Assembly: GCA_015060685.1 (NCBI GenBank)
Contig: SUXZ01000004.1
Location: forward strand, 1-64,000
Direction: 5' to 3'
Source of the DNA: Mediterranea massiliensis
GTDB taxonomy: Bacteria > Bacteroidota > Bacteroidia > Bacteroidales > Bacteroidaceae
DNA: 64,000 nt
Part shown: in pieces, positions 1 to 7,316 of the stretch
Layout of the letters: every line of letters starts with the position of its first letter
Numbering within the stretch: position 1 is the first letter of the stretch
The notes under the pieces: model-generated
The model's input: only the letters and a program-made list of their open reading frames with translations
Told to the model about the DNA's origin: nothing
Databases searched by the model: none
Translations under genes and position numbers: made by a program

Positions 1-139
1 AAGTTTGTGCGAAATTAGCACAATACATTCATTTCAAAATCCTCCGTATAAACATATTGCCGTAAAATACTGAAATACAAATAATAAAAAATGATATTAA
101 CATATTCTTTGGGACAGCAGTGCAATGTATTGCGTCCGC

Positions 140-178
140 AGTAGTCAAGTAGTTAGTAGTCAAGTAGTCAAGTAGGAT
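140..178. repeat. 39-bp direct repeat, copy 1 (GTAGTCAAGTAG family)
   Basis: A 39-bp stretch built from the unit GTAGTCAAGTA recurs without change at 2919-2957. Just upstream (about 113-138) is a partly palindromic GGAC...GTCC sequence containing GCAATGTATTGCGTCC, related to the palindrome that follows copy 2. The pair brackets the fimbrillin and small-gene segment. No coding sense is seen. Confidence 0.85.
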
Positions 179-186
179 AGTGTGGC

Positions 187-247
187 CATCACTAATCGCT
201 AATCACTAACCGCTAACCGCTAACCGTTCATCACTAACCGCTAACTA
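187..247. repeat. Heptamer tandem repeat (CRCTAAY family)
   Basis: About eight consecutive 7-bp units of the form C(G/A)CTAA(C/T) with one variant (CGTTCAT). The same family occurs inside the primase-like gene (4505-4560 and 4879-4915) and between tatA and tatC (21877-21947). Bases 1-186 upstream hold only AT-rich sequence and the repeat at 140-178; no gene is seen there. Confidence 0.8.
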
Positions 248-450
248 CACTGCAAATATACAACATCGGGTAGGGGGTTGTCAAGTAAATCGGCGGATAG
301 ATTTTTTATTAACATTTGCCCTGCTCCAAATGTTAAAAGAATCCTTTCTGCCTGCCGAATGCACACCGCGCGCGCACGGAATTTTTTTCGCGGAGCTGCG
401 CTGTGCTTTCGGTGGATGGGTGGTTTCCTTGTCCTCTTCCGAGCACAAAA

Positions 451-648
451 AGTTCACAGTTATCTCAGTTCACAGTTTATTTTTCGCGCTATGCACCTCC
501 AATAAGCAGCGGAAAACTACTTGTAAAGATATTTCATTATATATATAATATATTATATATATTATTATATAATCATTCGGGTTCATCTTTTCTTCGGGAT
601 TGAAAGGGGGTATGCAAAAAAATAACTGTGAACTGAGATAACTGTGAC
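451..648. repeat. MITE-like inverted repeat element
   Basis: The left arm at about 453-486 reads as two copies of AGTTCACAGTTAT separated by CTC, followed by a T tract. The right arm at about 616-648 is its reverse complement. The interior includes a palindromic TATATA tract (539-573). A third copy of one arm lies alone at 6152-6184. No transposase is present; short open frames here are not credible genes. Confidence 0.6.
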
Positions 649-682
649 ATTCCATAAAATGAAAAAATATTAATGAACATCC

Positions 683-712
683 TTGTTTTTCCGAATATAA
701 TCGTTAACTTTG
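683..712 (+). promoter_or_regulatory. Bacteroides-type promoter for the small ORF at 735
   Basis: The -7 box TAACTTTG (705-712) matches TAnnTTTG, and a partial -33 box (TTG at 683-685) lies 19 bp upstream. Transcription would start near 719, just before the ATG at 735. Confidence 0.5.
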
Positions 713-734
713 CCTCCACAACAAATTAAGAACG

Positions 735-824
735 ATGGGAATAGCAAAGAAATTAACACAAATTAACAAAATGGGGGGGGGTAAAAATTCCCACCTCATC
801 GGCGTGTTGCGTTGCTATTCATAA
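735..824 (+). CDS. Small ORF (29 aa) with a G9 tract, unknown function
   Basis: A 29-codon frame beginning MGIAKKLTQINKMGGG. It has a promoter-like sequence just upstream (683-712) and a strong terminator just downstream (853-898), so a short transcript of about 180 nt is likely. A run of nine G (773-781) encodes the Gly-rich centre and would shift the frame if its length changed. I do not recognise the peptide. The transcript could instead be a non-coding RNA. Confidence 0.4.
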   Translation: MGIAKKLTQINKMGGGKNSHLIGVLRCYS

Positions 825-852
825 CCCCATAATCCCCCTTACAAGCATTTCT

Positions 853-898
853 GGGCGGTTTGCTGCATCTTTTCCCCATGCAGCAGGCCGCCCTTTTT
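853..898 (+). terminator. Strong rho-independent terminator
   Basis: A long near-perfect stem (GGGCGG..TGCTGCAT paired with ATGCAGCA..CCGCCC) around a CTTTTCCCC loop, followed by TTTTT. It ends the short transcript from about 719. Confidence 0.85.
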
Positions 899-983
899 GT
901 GTTGATTTGCAAACAATGGGACACCATAAACCGGAACATTTTTAATAGATAAACTAATATAAACAACTAAAAATTTAACGAAA

Positions 984-1112
984 ATGAAAGAAACAGTATT
1001 TCAAGACTACGAAGCTCCACAGGTGGAGATAGTAGAAGTAGAGGTAGAACGAGGATTTGAGGCATCGGGTACACCTATTGATGACATGCCTTATGGTGGC
1101 GGATGGAGTTAA
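984..1112 (+). CDS. Small peptide gene upstream of fimbrillin (42 aa)
   Basis: A 42-aa frame (begins MKETVFQDYEAP, ends PYGGGWS) with an acidic centre rich in Val and Glu and a Gly/Trp tail. Short peptide genes of this layout (MK..., then a (Y)(x)(A/S)P motif, then an acidic middle) commonly precede fimbrillin-type or other secreted protein genes in Bacteroidales; this is family experience, not a search. It lies 25 bp before the lipoprotein gene and is probably co-transcribed with it. Function unknown. Confidence 0.65.
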   Translation: MKETVFQDYEAPQVEIVEVEVERGFEASGTPIDDMPYGGGWS

Positions 1113-1137
1113 ACAACAACTAAAAAAGATTACGAAG

Positions 1138-1977
1138 ATGAAAAAGATTATGCTATTCTGTGCCGTTGCATGTATCCTTGCAGCGTGCAACAACGACAAC
1201 GAAGTGTTGAACGAAACACAATACATCACCGAATTCAAGGCCGATTTTGGTGCCGATACCCGTATGACTGCAACCGCAGATAATGGCTTGAAGTTCGCTT
1301 GGCAAGAAGGCGATAAGCTCTATGTATTCCAAGCTGATGATCCAGATGAGTACTACAAGCTATATGAGTACGATGCAAATACAAAGACATTCAAAGCCAA
1401 TACCGAAGCAGATGCATTGGTAGCTGATACTGAATATTTTGCTGTCGACCATATTAATAATTATGCAGAACCCTTTACTATCGTTGATGACCAGATTCAG
1501 TTCAAGGCATTTCTTTATACCGGTATGAGTGACGATGTAACCGAGATTCCGTTGATTAGCGATGTATTCACAGCTACAACAGAAGGCACCATTGCAGCTA
1601 TGCACCACACCGTGGGCGTGGTAGAAGTGCCTGTTTTGTTGGACGATAGATCTACTTTTACAACCCTAAATAATTTAGGTTTCTATATTGCGGCAGGAAA
1701 AACTTCAGGTAATTTCATCGCAACTCCTGCATCGCCCTATTTTAAAGAGGCAACTGGTTCTGATGCAACCAATACATGGGCAAATAGCGTAACAGAATTA
1801 AGTACAACTGAAGCTACCTCTATATTTATCCCTGTGCTTCCCGGTACATATACCGATCCTGATTTGAATTATAACTGCGAGGGTGGAAGTCGCCAAATAA
1901 GTTTAGACGGCACATTGACCGTTGCGTGCGGTAGGGTTACCAAGATGCCCGTACAAACACTGTGGTTAAGAGATTAG
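1138..1977 (+). CDS. Fimbrillin-family lipoprotein
   Basis: A 279-aa protein starting MKKIMLFCAVACILAAC, a type II signal peptide with lipobox LAAC and lipidated Cys17. An upstream in-frame start at 1057 would overlap the preceding peptide gene and bury the signal, so ATG 1138 is chosen. After the lipobox, a motif T-R-M-T (about residues 40-45) followed by LKFAWQEGDKLYVF is typical of the Mfa-like/fimbrillin family, whose members are surface fimbrial subunits or related lipoproteins. The C-terminus (ACGRVTKMPVQTLWLRD) is short. It may be a fimbrial subunit or a degenerate surface antigen; no anchor or accessory fim genes are nearby. It is followed directly by a terminator. Confidence 0.75.
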   Translation: MKKIMLFCAVACILAACNNDNEVLNETQYITEFKADFGADTRMTATADNGLKFAWQEGDKLYVFQADDPDEYYKLYEYDANTKTFKANTEADALVADTEYFAVDHINNYAEPFTIVDDQIQFKAFLYTGMSDDVTEIPLISDVFTATTEGTIAAMHHTVGVVEVPVLLDDRSTFTTLNNLGFYIAAGKTSGNFIATPASPYFKEATGSDATNTWANSVTELSTTEATSIFIPVLPGTYTDPDLNYNCEGGSRQISLDGTLTVACGRVTKMPVQTLWLRD

Positions 1978-1997
1978 TGTATATTTATTTGTTTATA

Positions 1998-2028
1998 GAA
2001 AAGGTTGCACTTCGGTGCAACCTTTTTT
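1998..2028 (+). terminator. Rho-independent terminator after the fimbrillin gene
   Basis: Stem AAAGGTTGCAC / GTGCAACCTTTT around a TTCG tetraloop, followed by a T tract. Confidence 0.85.
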
Positions 2029-2060
2029 ATACTATTAAAAACCCCTTAAAACGAATATTT

Positions 2061-2480
2061 ATGAAACACCCTTTATCCGAAGAACAGCAACACATCTACA
2101 CACACAGAGGTTGCTGTATGACCATGGAAATAACCAATTACTTTGCAGAAGGTGCCATTGTAAACCACGGACAGATGAACGTGGGCGGCGGCACCATAAA
2201 CGTATATCAGGATGGTAAGGTGGTGCAGACCAGCGCGGAGGACGAACCGCTGGTGGCCGCCCTTACACCCATCTTCTATGGCTGCCCCGACGAGGCCGCC
2301 CGCTTCCTCGATGCCATCAAGGGAGCCAAGCCTACGCAGATAACCGCCCTGGTGAAACAACTCGTAAAAGAGAAAAAGATTAGCGATATGTCGTGCAACA
2401 AAACACTGTGGGAAATCCTACACGATGCGGGGCTATATCTGCTTACAAACCGCAACTGGAACACCCAAATTTCGGGGTAA
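2061..2480 (+). CDS. Hypothetical protein (139 aa)
   Basis: Starts MKHPLSEEQQHIY at ATG 2061; an internal Met at 2118 (MTMEITNYF) is a possible alternative start. Residues about 22-50 (NYFAEGAIVNHGQMNVGGGTINVY) form a glycine-rich, N/H-rich stretch that could be a short beta segment. The C-terminal half is helical (EAARFLDAIKGAKPTQITALVKQLVKEKK). No signal peptide or membrane segment. Not assigned to a family by me. It is bracketed by terminators, so it is its own transcription unit within the primase-associated module. Confidence 0.6.
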   Translation: MKHPLSEEQQHIYTHRGCCMTMEITNYFAEGAIVNHGQMNVGGGTINVYQDGKVVQTSAEDEPLVAALTPIFYGCPDEAARFLDAIKGAKPTQITALVKQLVKEKKISDMSCNKTLWEILHDAGLYLLTNRNWNTQISG

Positions 2481-2538
2481 ACTTCCTCGGAAAATTCCCC
2501 GAACTTCCCCACCACTTCTTTCTTTTTCCTCGCATATA

Positions 2539-2574
2539 AAAGATTGCATTCATCGTGATGCAGTCTTTTTTTTT
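2539..2574 (+). terminator. Rho-independent terminator
   Basis: Stem AAGATTGCAT / ATGCAGTCTT (with GU pairing) followed by a run of nine T (2566-2574). Confidence 0.75.
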
Positions 2575-2650
2575 GCCCATACTTTTGTCTCACAATCGAA
2601 CGAAAACGTGTCGGTTGTGAAGTAATTATTCACATAAAAAAATTTACGAA

Positions 2651-2923
2651 ATGAAGAAGATTTTGAAAGTAGTGAGTCAAGGCGAGGCCTTCGACGTACA
2701 AAAGAAAGATGGGGGTACCATCAAGAAATGTACCTTGGTATTGCAAGAGGTGGGCGGACAATATGAGAACACCTTTGTGGTGAATCTGCTTGGTAACCTT
2801 GCCGGCTGCAAGTTCTACAAGGACGAGCTGGTGTATGCAGTGCTCTATTTCACCGTTCATGAGTACAATGGCAACGTGTATCAGGAGATTTCGGCAAAAG
2901 ACGTTTTGAAAATTAATAAGTAG
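2651..2923 (+). CDS. Small OB-fold-like protein, possible DUF3127
   Basis: A 90-aa protein beginning MKKILKVVSQGEAFDVQKKDG. The pattern (short beta strand, basic turn KKDGGTIKK, strand CTLVLQE, then GQYENTFVVNLLGN, and a final strand near YNGNVYQEISAKDV) fits the DUF3127 layout, an OB-like single-strand-DNA-binding-type fold of Bacteroidetes, judged by eye. A role beside the primase-like gene would make sense but is inference. The stop codon (TAG) is supplied by the first bases of the repeat at 2919-2957. Confidence 0.6.
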   Translation: MKKILKVVSQGEAFDVQKKDGGTIKKCTLVLQEVGGQYENTFVVNLLGNLAGCKFYKDELVYAVLYFTVHEYNGNVYQEISAKDVLKINK

Positions 2924-2957
2924 TCAAGTAGTTAGTAGTCAAGTAGTCAAGTAGGAT
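2919..2957. repeat. 39-bp direct repeat, copy 2
   Basis: Identical to 140-178. It overlaps the last codons of the preceding gene and is followed by a palindrome GGACGCAATACATTGCATCC (2963-2982) and another GTAGTCAAGTAGGATTGTAGG unit. Confidence 0.85.
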
Positions 2958-3005
2958 TGTAGGGACGCAATACATTGCATCCGTAGTAGTCAAGTAGGAT
3001 TGTAG

Positions 3006-3025
3006 GGACACGGCGTGCCGTGTCC
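3006..3025. repeat. Palindrome GGACACGGC(N2)GCCGTGTCC
   Basis: A perfect 9-bp inverted repeat with a 2-bp centre. A second copy differing only in the centre lies at 7248-7267. Both sit next to GTAGGG or CCCTAC, suggesting a small dispersed REP-like element. Confidence 0.75.
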
Positions 3026-3155
3026 GGTATACCGTTACCTACAAAAAAACAAACAATTATTTTTTTAACCCGAGTAAAGGTTTTGAGAGGAGTCTCCCGG
3101 AGTGAAAAGTGCGCACAATCTTCACAACTCCCAAGCTCACAATCTTTACAAAATT

Positions 3156-3464
3156 ATGGAAATAAAAATTCAATTAGCAGACAGTGTTTATAAGAAATTA
3201 GTAAGTGGAAACGCCCGCGTACGCGGCACCATCGGATTGGTAAGTCCAACAGAGGGAAACTTCAACGCGCATCGTCCGTATCAACCCAAACCCGGCACAA
3301 AGTATGTGAAGCTGCCGCACGGCCGCGTCAGCGTAGGCCAGAAGCATGTCCGCATGACGCTCTGTGTAGGGTTGATGGAGGCGAATATCGTTCCGGCACA
3401 GGCCATCGTGGATGAGAGTTGCCAAGCCTCTGATTTCGTTGATTTAGTGCTTGAAGGAGAGTAA
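3156..3464 (+). CDS. Hypothetical protein (102 aa)
   Basis: Begins MEIKIQLADSVYKKLVSGNARV. ATG 3156 is preferred to a TTG/GTG-type extension at 3102 because the upstream residues are low-complexity. The chain has a basic centre (HRPYQPKPGTKYVKLPHGRVSVGQKHVRMTL) and an acidic C-terminus (DFVDLVLEGE). No signal or membrane segment. Function not recognised; it is part of the small-gene set upstream of the primase-like gene. Confidence 0.55.
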   Translation: MEIKIQLADSVYKKLVSGNARVRGTIGLVSPTEGNFNAHRPYQPKPGTKYVKLPHGRVSVGQKHVRMTLCVGLMEANIVPAQAIVDESCQASDFVDLVLEGE

Positions 3465-3472
3465 GGTATTCA

Positions 3473-3877
3473 CTTTTTCTTTGTCTTGATACAAAGAAAA
3501 GTGACAAAAGAAAAATCAAGGCTGCACTTCCGGGGTTACTCCACAACTACTTTTAGCTAAAGCGCAAAAACTCGCTACGCTCAAACAGCCTGCGCTTCTT
3601 AACGCTAAAAGCAGCCGTTCCGCTTAACACCCCTACAGTGAGGCCGAAAAAGCCATCCGGATGGGTAAACATCCACGCAAACACGCCGCAGGGAAAGGGC
3701 CTTGGCGTAGGTGCGTCGGTGAGGGCTTTGCCAGGAGCGGGAAAGGAGCGATTGTTTGAACACGCAGTGTGAGTTTTAGCTCCGTCCGCTAATGGCTTTG
3801 CACGAATAGCACCGGAGACTCCAGCCCTTGATTTTTTTCTTTGTAACTTTCTTTTTGTATCAAGACAAAAAGGAAAG
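3473..3877. mobile_element. Non-coding element with ~55-bp imperfect terminal inverted repeats
   Basis: The left end (3473-3524) reads CTTTTTCTTTGTCTTGATAC... to ATCAAGGCTG. The right end (3822-3877) is its imperfect reverse complement, reading CAGCCCTTGATTTTTTTC... to GTATCAAGACAAAAAGG. The interior of about 300 bp has no credible gene on either strand. This accounts for nearly all of the gap between 3464 and 3922. Size and inverted ends suggest a MITE-like or structured dispersed element; no target-site duplication was confirmed. Confidence 0.65.
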
Positions 3878-3921
3878 TTAGTAAAGACGAAAAAGTAAGA
3901 ATTAACAATAAAAATAAAACT

Positions 3922-6153
3922 ATGAATTTCGGAATAGGTAATAATGTAAAGAGTCGGGTGGTGCGCACATGCACCCCCGAACTCTTCCACCAAGCGGTGG
4001 ATTCGAGAAAAGTGGCGCAAGTCTGCGCCGAGATAGCCGATGCACGCGAGATGTATCTGCGCGGCGAGCTGACCAAAGAGGAGTTTGAGACCAAGAAGGT
4101 GGAGCTGAAGAAACGCCTGCCCATCCTGACGCCACACGCCACGTTCAAGAACGAACGCCGGCTGAACGCGGAAGCGATACCCAGCGGCATGTCCATGTAC
4201 GATTTGGACCATATCCCCAATCCGCAGGAGCGTTGGGCAGAGATAGCACCACGCAAGGAGGAACTGGGTATTGTGTTGGCGCACATCACACCCAGCACCG
4301 AGGGACTTCGCCTGTTCTTCATCATGCCGCAAGGGATGAACCTTGGCGAGGCGCAAGCGTGGATGGCAAAGCAGTTGGGCGATACCACCTACGATGTGTG
4401 CGTAAAGGATTATGCGCGTTCGTCGTTCCTCGTGCCGCGCGAGTATTTGCTGTTTGTGGATGAGGAAAGGTTGTTTAGTGAGGAGATGTGGACAGATAGC
4501 GATAAGGGTTTAGTGATTAGTGAGGAAACCGCTAATCACTCATCACTAACCGCTAAACACTCAAATACATTTCCAACGACTTACAAGGGCGTCCCGTATT
4601 CAGAAATCCTCCACGCAATAGCCGAAGAACTGGGTGGCGAACCGGAAGAGGGTGAGCGCAACGCGAAGGTGCTGCGTATGGCGAGCTCGCTTCGACACAT
4701 CTGCGACAACAACGCCGAGTGGTTGATGGAGATTATCCCCACCTACGGATTGCCCGAGGAGGAGTGGAAGAAGACTATCCAGAATGCGTGCAAGGATGGG
4801 TTGAAGTATGGAACAACAAAAGTGCTGCAAGCAGCGCTTGCTAAGTTAAAAATTAAAAATGAAAAATTAAACGATGAGGAATCGCTCATCGCTAATCACT
4901 CATCGCTAACCGCTCCTAAAATGCCAACAAAGCTTCCATCGTTGATAAAGCTACTGACAAAGAACGTGCCGCAAGAGATGAAGGCGGCCGTGGCGCACGC
5001 CATCTTCCCCGCACTGGGTGCTCACCTGAACGGTGTCCGCTTCCGCTACGTGGACAATGTGGAGCACGAAGCCACCTTTATGTGTGTGCTCCTGGCGAAG
5101 CAGAGCAGCGGAAAGAGTGCGGTAAACAAACCGATTGAGTACATCCTGGCAGATATTCGTGAACGCGATGCGTACAACCGCGAACGCGAACAGGCGTGGA
5201 AAGATTCGCTGAATTCGAAAGGTTCGAACAAGGAGAAGCCGAAGCGACCGGACGATTTGTGCATACAAATTCTTTCGGCAGACATGACTAATGCCGCTTT
5301 CGTGCAACGGTTGGCCGATGCAAAAGGCAAGTTCCTCTACACGCAGATGGACGAAATAGAGTTGCTGGACCAACTGAAAACCTCCGGAAAGGGAAACAAT
5401 GTGAGTCAGATTATCCGCCTGGCGTTCGATTGCGGATTGTACGGACAAGAGCGTGTAGGTTCGCAATCGGTCACCGCACAGGTGCGCCTGCGATGGAATT
5501 GGAACGCCAGCTCAACCATCCAAAACGGACGCGAGTTCTTCCGCAAGTCGCTCACAAACGGCACGCTGAGCCGACTGAACTTCTGCACCATCGAACCCAG
5601 TATGACCGACGAAATACCCGTTTACGGCACGTACGACGACGATTTTGCGCGAAAGCTGAAGCCGTACATCGACCGCCTGAACATGGCCACCGGCTTGGTG
5701 GAGTGTGACAAAGCGGTGAACTTGGCAAAGCAATTGCAGAAGGAAAATGCCGAAACGGCGGCACTGAGCGACGATGAAGCATTCGATGTGTTATCCCGAC
5801 GCGCCAACGTCATAGCCTACTTGAAAGCGATGACGCTCTACATTGCAGAAAACAAGTGGACGAAAGAGATTGAGGAGTTTATCCGCTGGAGCGAGGAGTA
5901 TGACCTTTGGTGCAAGATGCACTTCTTTGGCGAGGAACTGAATGCAAAAATCAATCAGGAGTACATCAGCGTGCATCGCGGTCCGCGCAACTTGTTGGAG
6001 CAGCTTCCCGATTGTTTCACCAAAAAGCAAGCGGAAGAAGTGATCAAGCGAAACGGAAAGAAATCTACGCCATCACACATATTATCCATGTGGAAGAACA
6101 GAAAGTATATCTATCTGAATGACGAAGGTTTGTATGTAAAACAGAAAAAATAG
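3922..6153 (+). CDS. VirE_N / DUF3987 primase-helicase-like protein
   Basis: A 743-aa cytoplasmic protein. Residues about 1-195 match the BT4734/VirE N-terminal-type domain (SYD-like motif GMSMYDLDHI, later HITPSTEGLRLFF and YARSSFLVPREYLLF), related to primase-polymerase folds. The middle and C-terminus (from about residue 330) resemble DUF3987, with a P-loop-like stretch LLAKQSSGKSAVNK (about 389-402) and a Walker B-like LYTQMDEIELL. Such proteins are frequent in Bacteroidales accessory modules and are thought to act in replication or defence. Oddities: two linkers carry the octapeptide ANHSSLTA, encoded by copies of an intergenic heptamer repeat. The stop codon is immediately followed by another dispersed repeat and then the P5-like gene 31 bp on. 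Confidence 0.8.
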   Translation: MNFGIGNNVKSRVVRTCTPELFHQAVDSRKVAQVCAEIADAREMYLRGELTKEEFETKKVELKKRLPILTPHATFKNERRLNAEAIPSGMSMYDLDHIPNPQERWAEIAPRKEELGIVLAHITPSTEGLRLFFIMPQGMNLGEAQAWMAKQLGDTTYDVCVKDYARSSFLVPREYLLFVDEERLFSEEMWTDSDKGLVISEETANHSSLTAKHSNTFPTTYKGVPYSEILHAIAEELGGEPEEGERNAKVLRMASSLRHICDNNAEWLMEIIPTYGLPEEEWKKTIQNACKDGLKYGTTKVLQAALAKLKIKNEKLNDEESLIANHSSLTAPKMPTKLPSLIKLLTKNVPQEMKAAVAHAIFPALGAHLNGVRFRYVDNVEHEATFMCVLLAKQSSGKSAVNKPIEYILADIRERDAYNREREQAWKDSLNSKGSNKEKPKRPDDLCIQILSADMTNAAFVQRLADAKGKFLYTQMDEIELLDQLKTSGKGNNVSQIIRLAFDCGLYGQERVGSQSVTAQVRLRWNWNASSTIQNGREFFRKSLTNGTLSRLNFCTIEPSMTDEIPVYGTYDDDFARKLKPYIDRLNMATGLVECDKAVNLAKQLQKENAETAALSDDEAFDVLSRRANVIAYLKAMTLYIAENKWTKEIEEFIRWSEEYDLWCKMHFFGEELNAKINQEYISVHRGPRNLLEQLPDCFTKKQAEEVIKRNGKKSTPSHILSMWKNRKYIYLNDEGLYVKQKK
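4505..4560. repeat. Heptamer repeat inside the primase-like CDS (hairpin-forming)
   Basis: Arms 4508-4523 and 4543-4558 are inverted repeats matching at about 14 of 16 positions, made of CRCTAAY heptamers like those at 187-247. It is read in frame as ISEETANHSSLTAKHS, in a linker after the N-terminal domain. Confidence 0.75.
4879..4915. repeat. Second heptamer repeat inside the primase-like CDS
   Basis: Reads CGCTCATCGCTAATCACTCA followed by TCGCTAACCGCT; it encodes SLIANHSSLTAP. It is preceded by an AAAATTAAAAATGAAAAATT tract, another common intergenic motif. It lies just before the DUF3987 part. Confidence 0.75.
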
Positions 6154-6184
6154 TTCACAGTTATCTCAGTTCACAGTTATTTTT
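6152..6184. repeat. Solo copy of the AGTTCACAGTTATCTC repeat
   Basis: 27 bases are identical to 451-477, followed by a T tract as at 481. It fills the whole gap between the primase-like stop codon and the ATG at 6185. Confidence 0.8.
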
Positions 6185-6622
6185 ATGCGTGGTTTACGAA
6201 ACAACAACCCCCTGAATATACGCAACGGCTATAGTCGTTGGGAGGGAAAAGCAAAAAAGCAGACCGACCCCGAGTTTGTCTGCTTCCTGAACAAAGCCAT
6301 GGGCTACCGGGCGGCATGGAAGATTCTTCATAGCTACATGCTACGCTTTCGCGACCGGGGGCAGCAGTTCTGCCTGAACAATATCATTGCGCGATGGGCA
6401 CCACCCGGCGAAAACAACACCTCGCAGTATGTGCGTAGCATTATTCGCCTGACCGGTTATAAAATCTGCGGACAGCAGAACCTCCCTGCGCCCGACACAA
6501 AAGAGGGGCGCCGCGTGCTGACCGAAATCATCGCCGCCATGACTTGCGTGGAGAATGGCATCACGATGGACGAAGTGCCGCGCGACGACATCGACAAGGG
6601 GTGGCTACTGGCGTTTGCGTAG
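6185..6622 (+). CDS. Structural protein P5-like, lysozyme-type
   Basis: A 145-aa protein starting MRGLRNNNPLNIRNGYSRWEG. The N-terminal (R)GxRNNNPxNI motif, the later YRAAWKILHSYM and the IIARWAPPGENNTSQYVRSI segment are characteristic of the family annotated as structural protein P5 in Bacteroidetes, related to small phage-type muramidases. No signal peptide is visible. It follows the primase-like gene by 31 bp and ends in a strong terminator, so the two probably form one unit. A peptidoglycan-related or phage-derived role is inferred from the family. Confidence 0.7.
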   Translation: MRGLRNNNPLNIRNGYSRWEGKAKKQTDPEFVCFLNKAMGYRAAWKILHSYMLRFRDRGQQFCLNNIIARWAPPGENNTSQYVRSIIRLTGYKICGQQNLPAPDTKEGRRVLTEIIAAMTCVENGITMDEVPRDDIDKGWLLAFA

Positions 6623-6632
6623 CCGAAAACAA

Positions 6633-6665
6633 AAAACGGTCGTTAGCATGCTAACGGCCGTTTTG
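6633..6665 (+). terminator. Rho-independent terminator
   Basis: AAACGGTCGTTAGC / GCTAACGGCCGTTTT stem with an AT centre, immediately after the P5-like gene. It also lies downstream of the oppositely oriented tRNA gene. Confidence 0.85.
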
Positions 6666-6668
6666 CTG

Positions 6669-6739
6669 TTGGAGTACCAGGATTCGAACCTGGAATGACA
6701 GGACCAGAATCTGTAGTGTTACCATTACACCATACTCCA
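6669..6739 (-). tRNA. tRNA-Gln (anticodon CTG)
   Basis: Read on the minus strand: acceptor stem TGGAGTA/TACTCCA (7 bp), D arm GTGT-AATGGTA-ACAC, anticodon loop TTCTGGT with anticodon CTG, T arm CCAGG-TTCGAAT-CCTGG, discriminator A. CCA is not encoded. The anticodon stem ACAGA/CCTGT has one A.C mismatch next to the loop. The TGGxGTATGGTGTAATGG start is typical of bacterial tRNA-Gln. Confidence 0.9.
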
Positions 6740-6852
6740 GTTTTCGTGCGGCAAAGATACGAAGATTTTATGAATAGCAAGCCTGATGGCTAAAAAAAAT
6801 GAAAAAATGAAAGAGTTTTCCGTTTTTATGTGTTTGATAGAATAAATCGGCG

Positions 6853-6860
6853 TATATTTG
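6853..6860 (+). promoter_or_regulatory. -7 box upstream of rsfS
   Basis: TATATTTG matches TAnnTTTG. A TTTG at 6833-6836 is 16 bp upstream, shorter than the usual 19-21 spacing, so the -33 is uncertain. Confidence 0.45.
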
Positions 6861-6886
6861 CAGAATGTATTATATAATAATGTAGA

Positions 6887-7240
6887 ATGAACGAAACAAA
6901 AGAATTAGTAAATCAGATAGTAGAAGGTATTCAAAATAAAAAAGGGGAACGCATTGTAGTGGCCGACTTGACCGGCATAGGCGACACGATTTGCAAGTTT
7001 TTCGTGATTTGCCAAGGAAACTCGCCCACACAGATTGCAGCCATCGTTGACGAGGTGCGCGACGTGACACGCGAACAGGTGGGCGTGAAACCCATTGCCG
7101 TGGACGGATTGCGAAACGCCGAGTGGGTGGCGATGGACTATGCCGACGTGCTGGTGCATGTCTTCTTGCCGGAAGTGAGGCAGTTCTACGACTTGGAACA
7201 CCTCTGGGCAGATGCGAAGCTGACGGAAATAGCTGATTAA
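6887..7240 (+). CDS. rsfS: Ribosomal silencing factor RsfS
   Basis: A 117-aa RsfS/Iojap-family protein. It binds uL14 on the large ribosomal subunit and blocks 30S joining when nutrients are scarce. The family core is visible: IVVADLTGIGDTICKFFVIC, then GNSPTQIAAIVDEV, and the WVAMDYADVLVHVFLPEVRQFYDLEHLW block. Length is normal. It stands directly upstream of ftsH (76-bp gap), a pairing common in Bacteroidetes. Confidence 0.95.
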   Translation: MNETKELVNQIVEGIQNKKGERIVVADLTGIGDTICKFFVICQGNSPTQIAAIVDEVRDVTREQVGVKPIAVDGLRNAEWVAMDYADVLVHVFLPEVRQFYDLEHLWADAKLTEIAD

Positions 7241-7247
7241 CTCATAC

Positions 7248-7267
7248 GGACACGGCACGCCGTGTCC
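7248..7267. repeat. Palindrome GGACACGGC(N2)GCCGTGTCC, second copy
   Basis: Same 9-bp arms as 3006-3025, in the rsfS-ftsH gap. It is followed by ACTAAC/ACTACCAC tandem motifs (7275-7313). Confidence 0.75.
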
Positions 7268-7316
7268 CTACAATATCACTAACTCACTACCACACTAACT
7301 TACTACCACACTAAAA

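Noticed and set aside
187..247. Origin-type iterons
   Set aside because: The heptamers are also found inside genes and other intergenic places, and no Rep-type initiator, dnaA box or dnaN/gyrB context is visible.
3553..4356. 267-aa open frame on the minus strand
   Set aside because: It spans the MITE-like element and the antisense of the primase-like gene; composition is not protein-like and no start context is seen.
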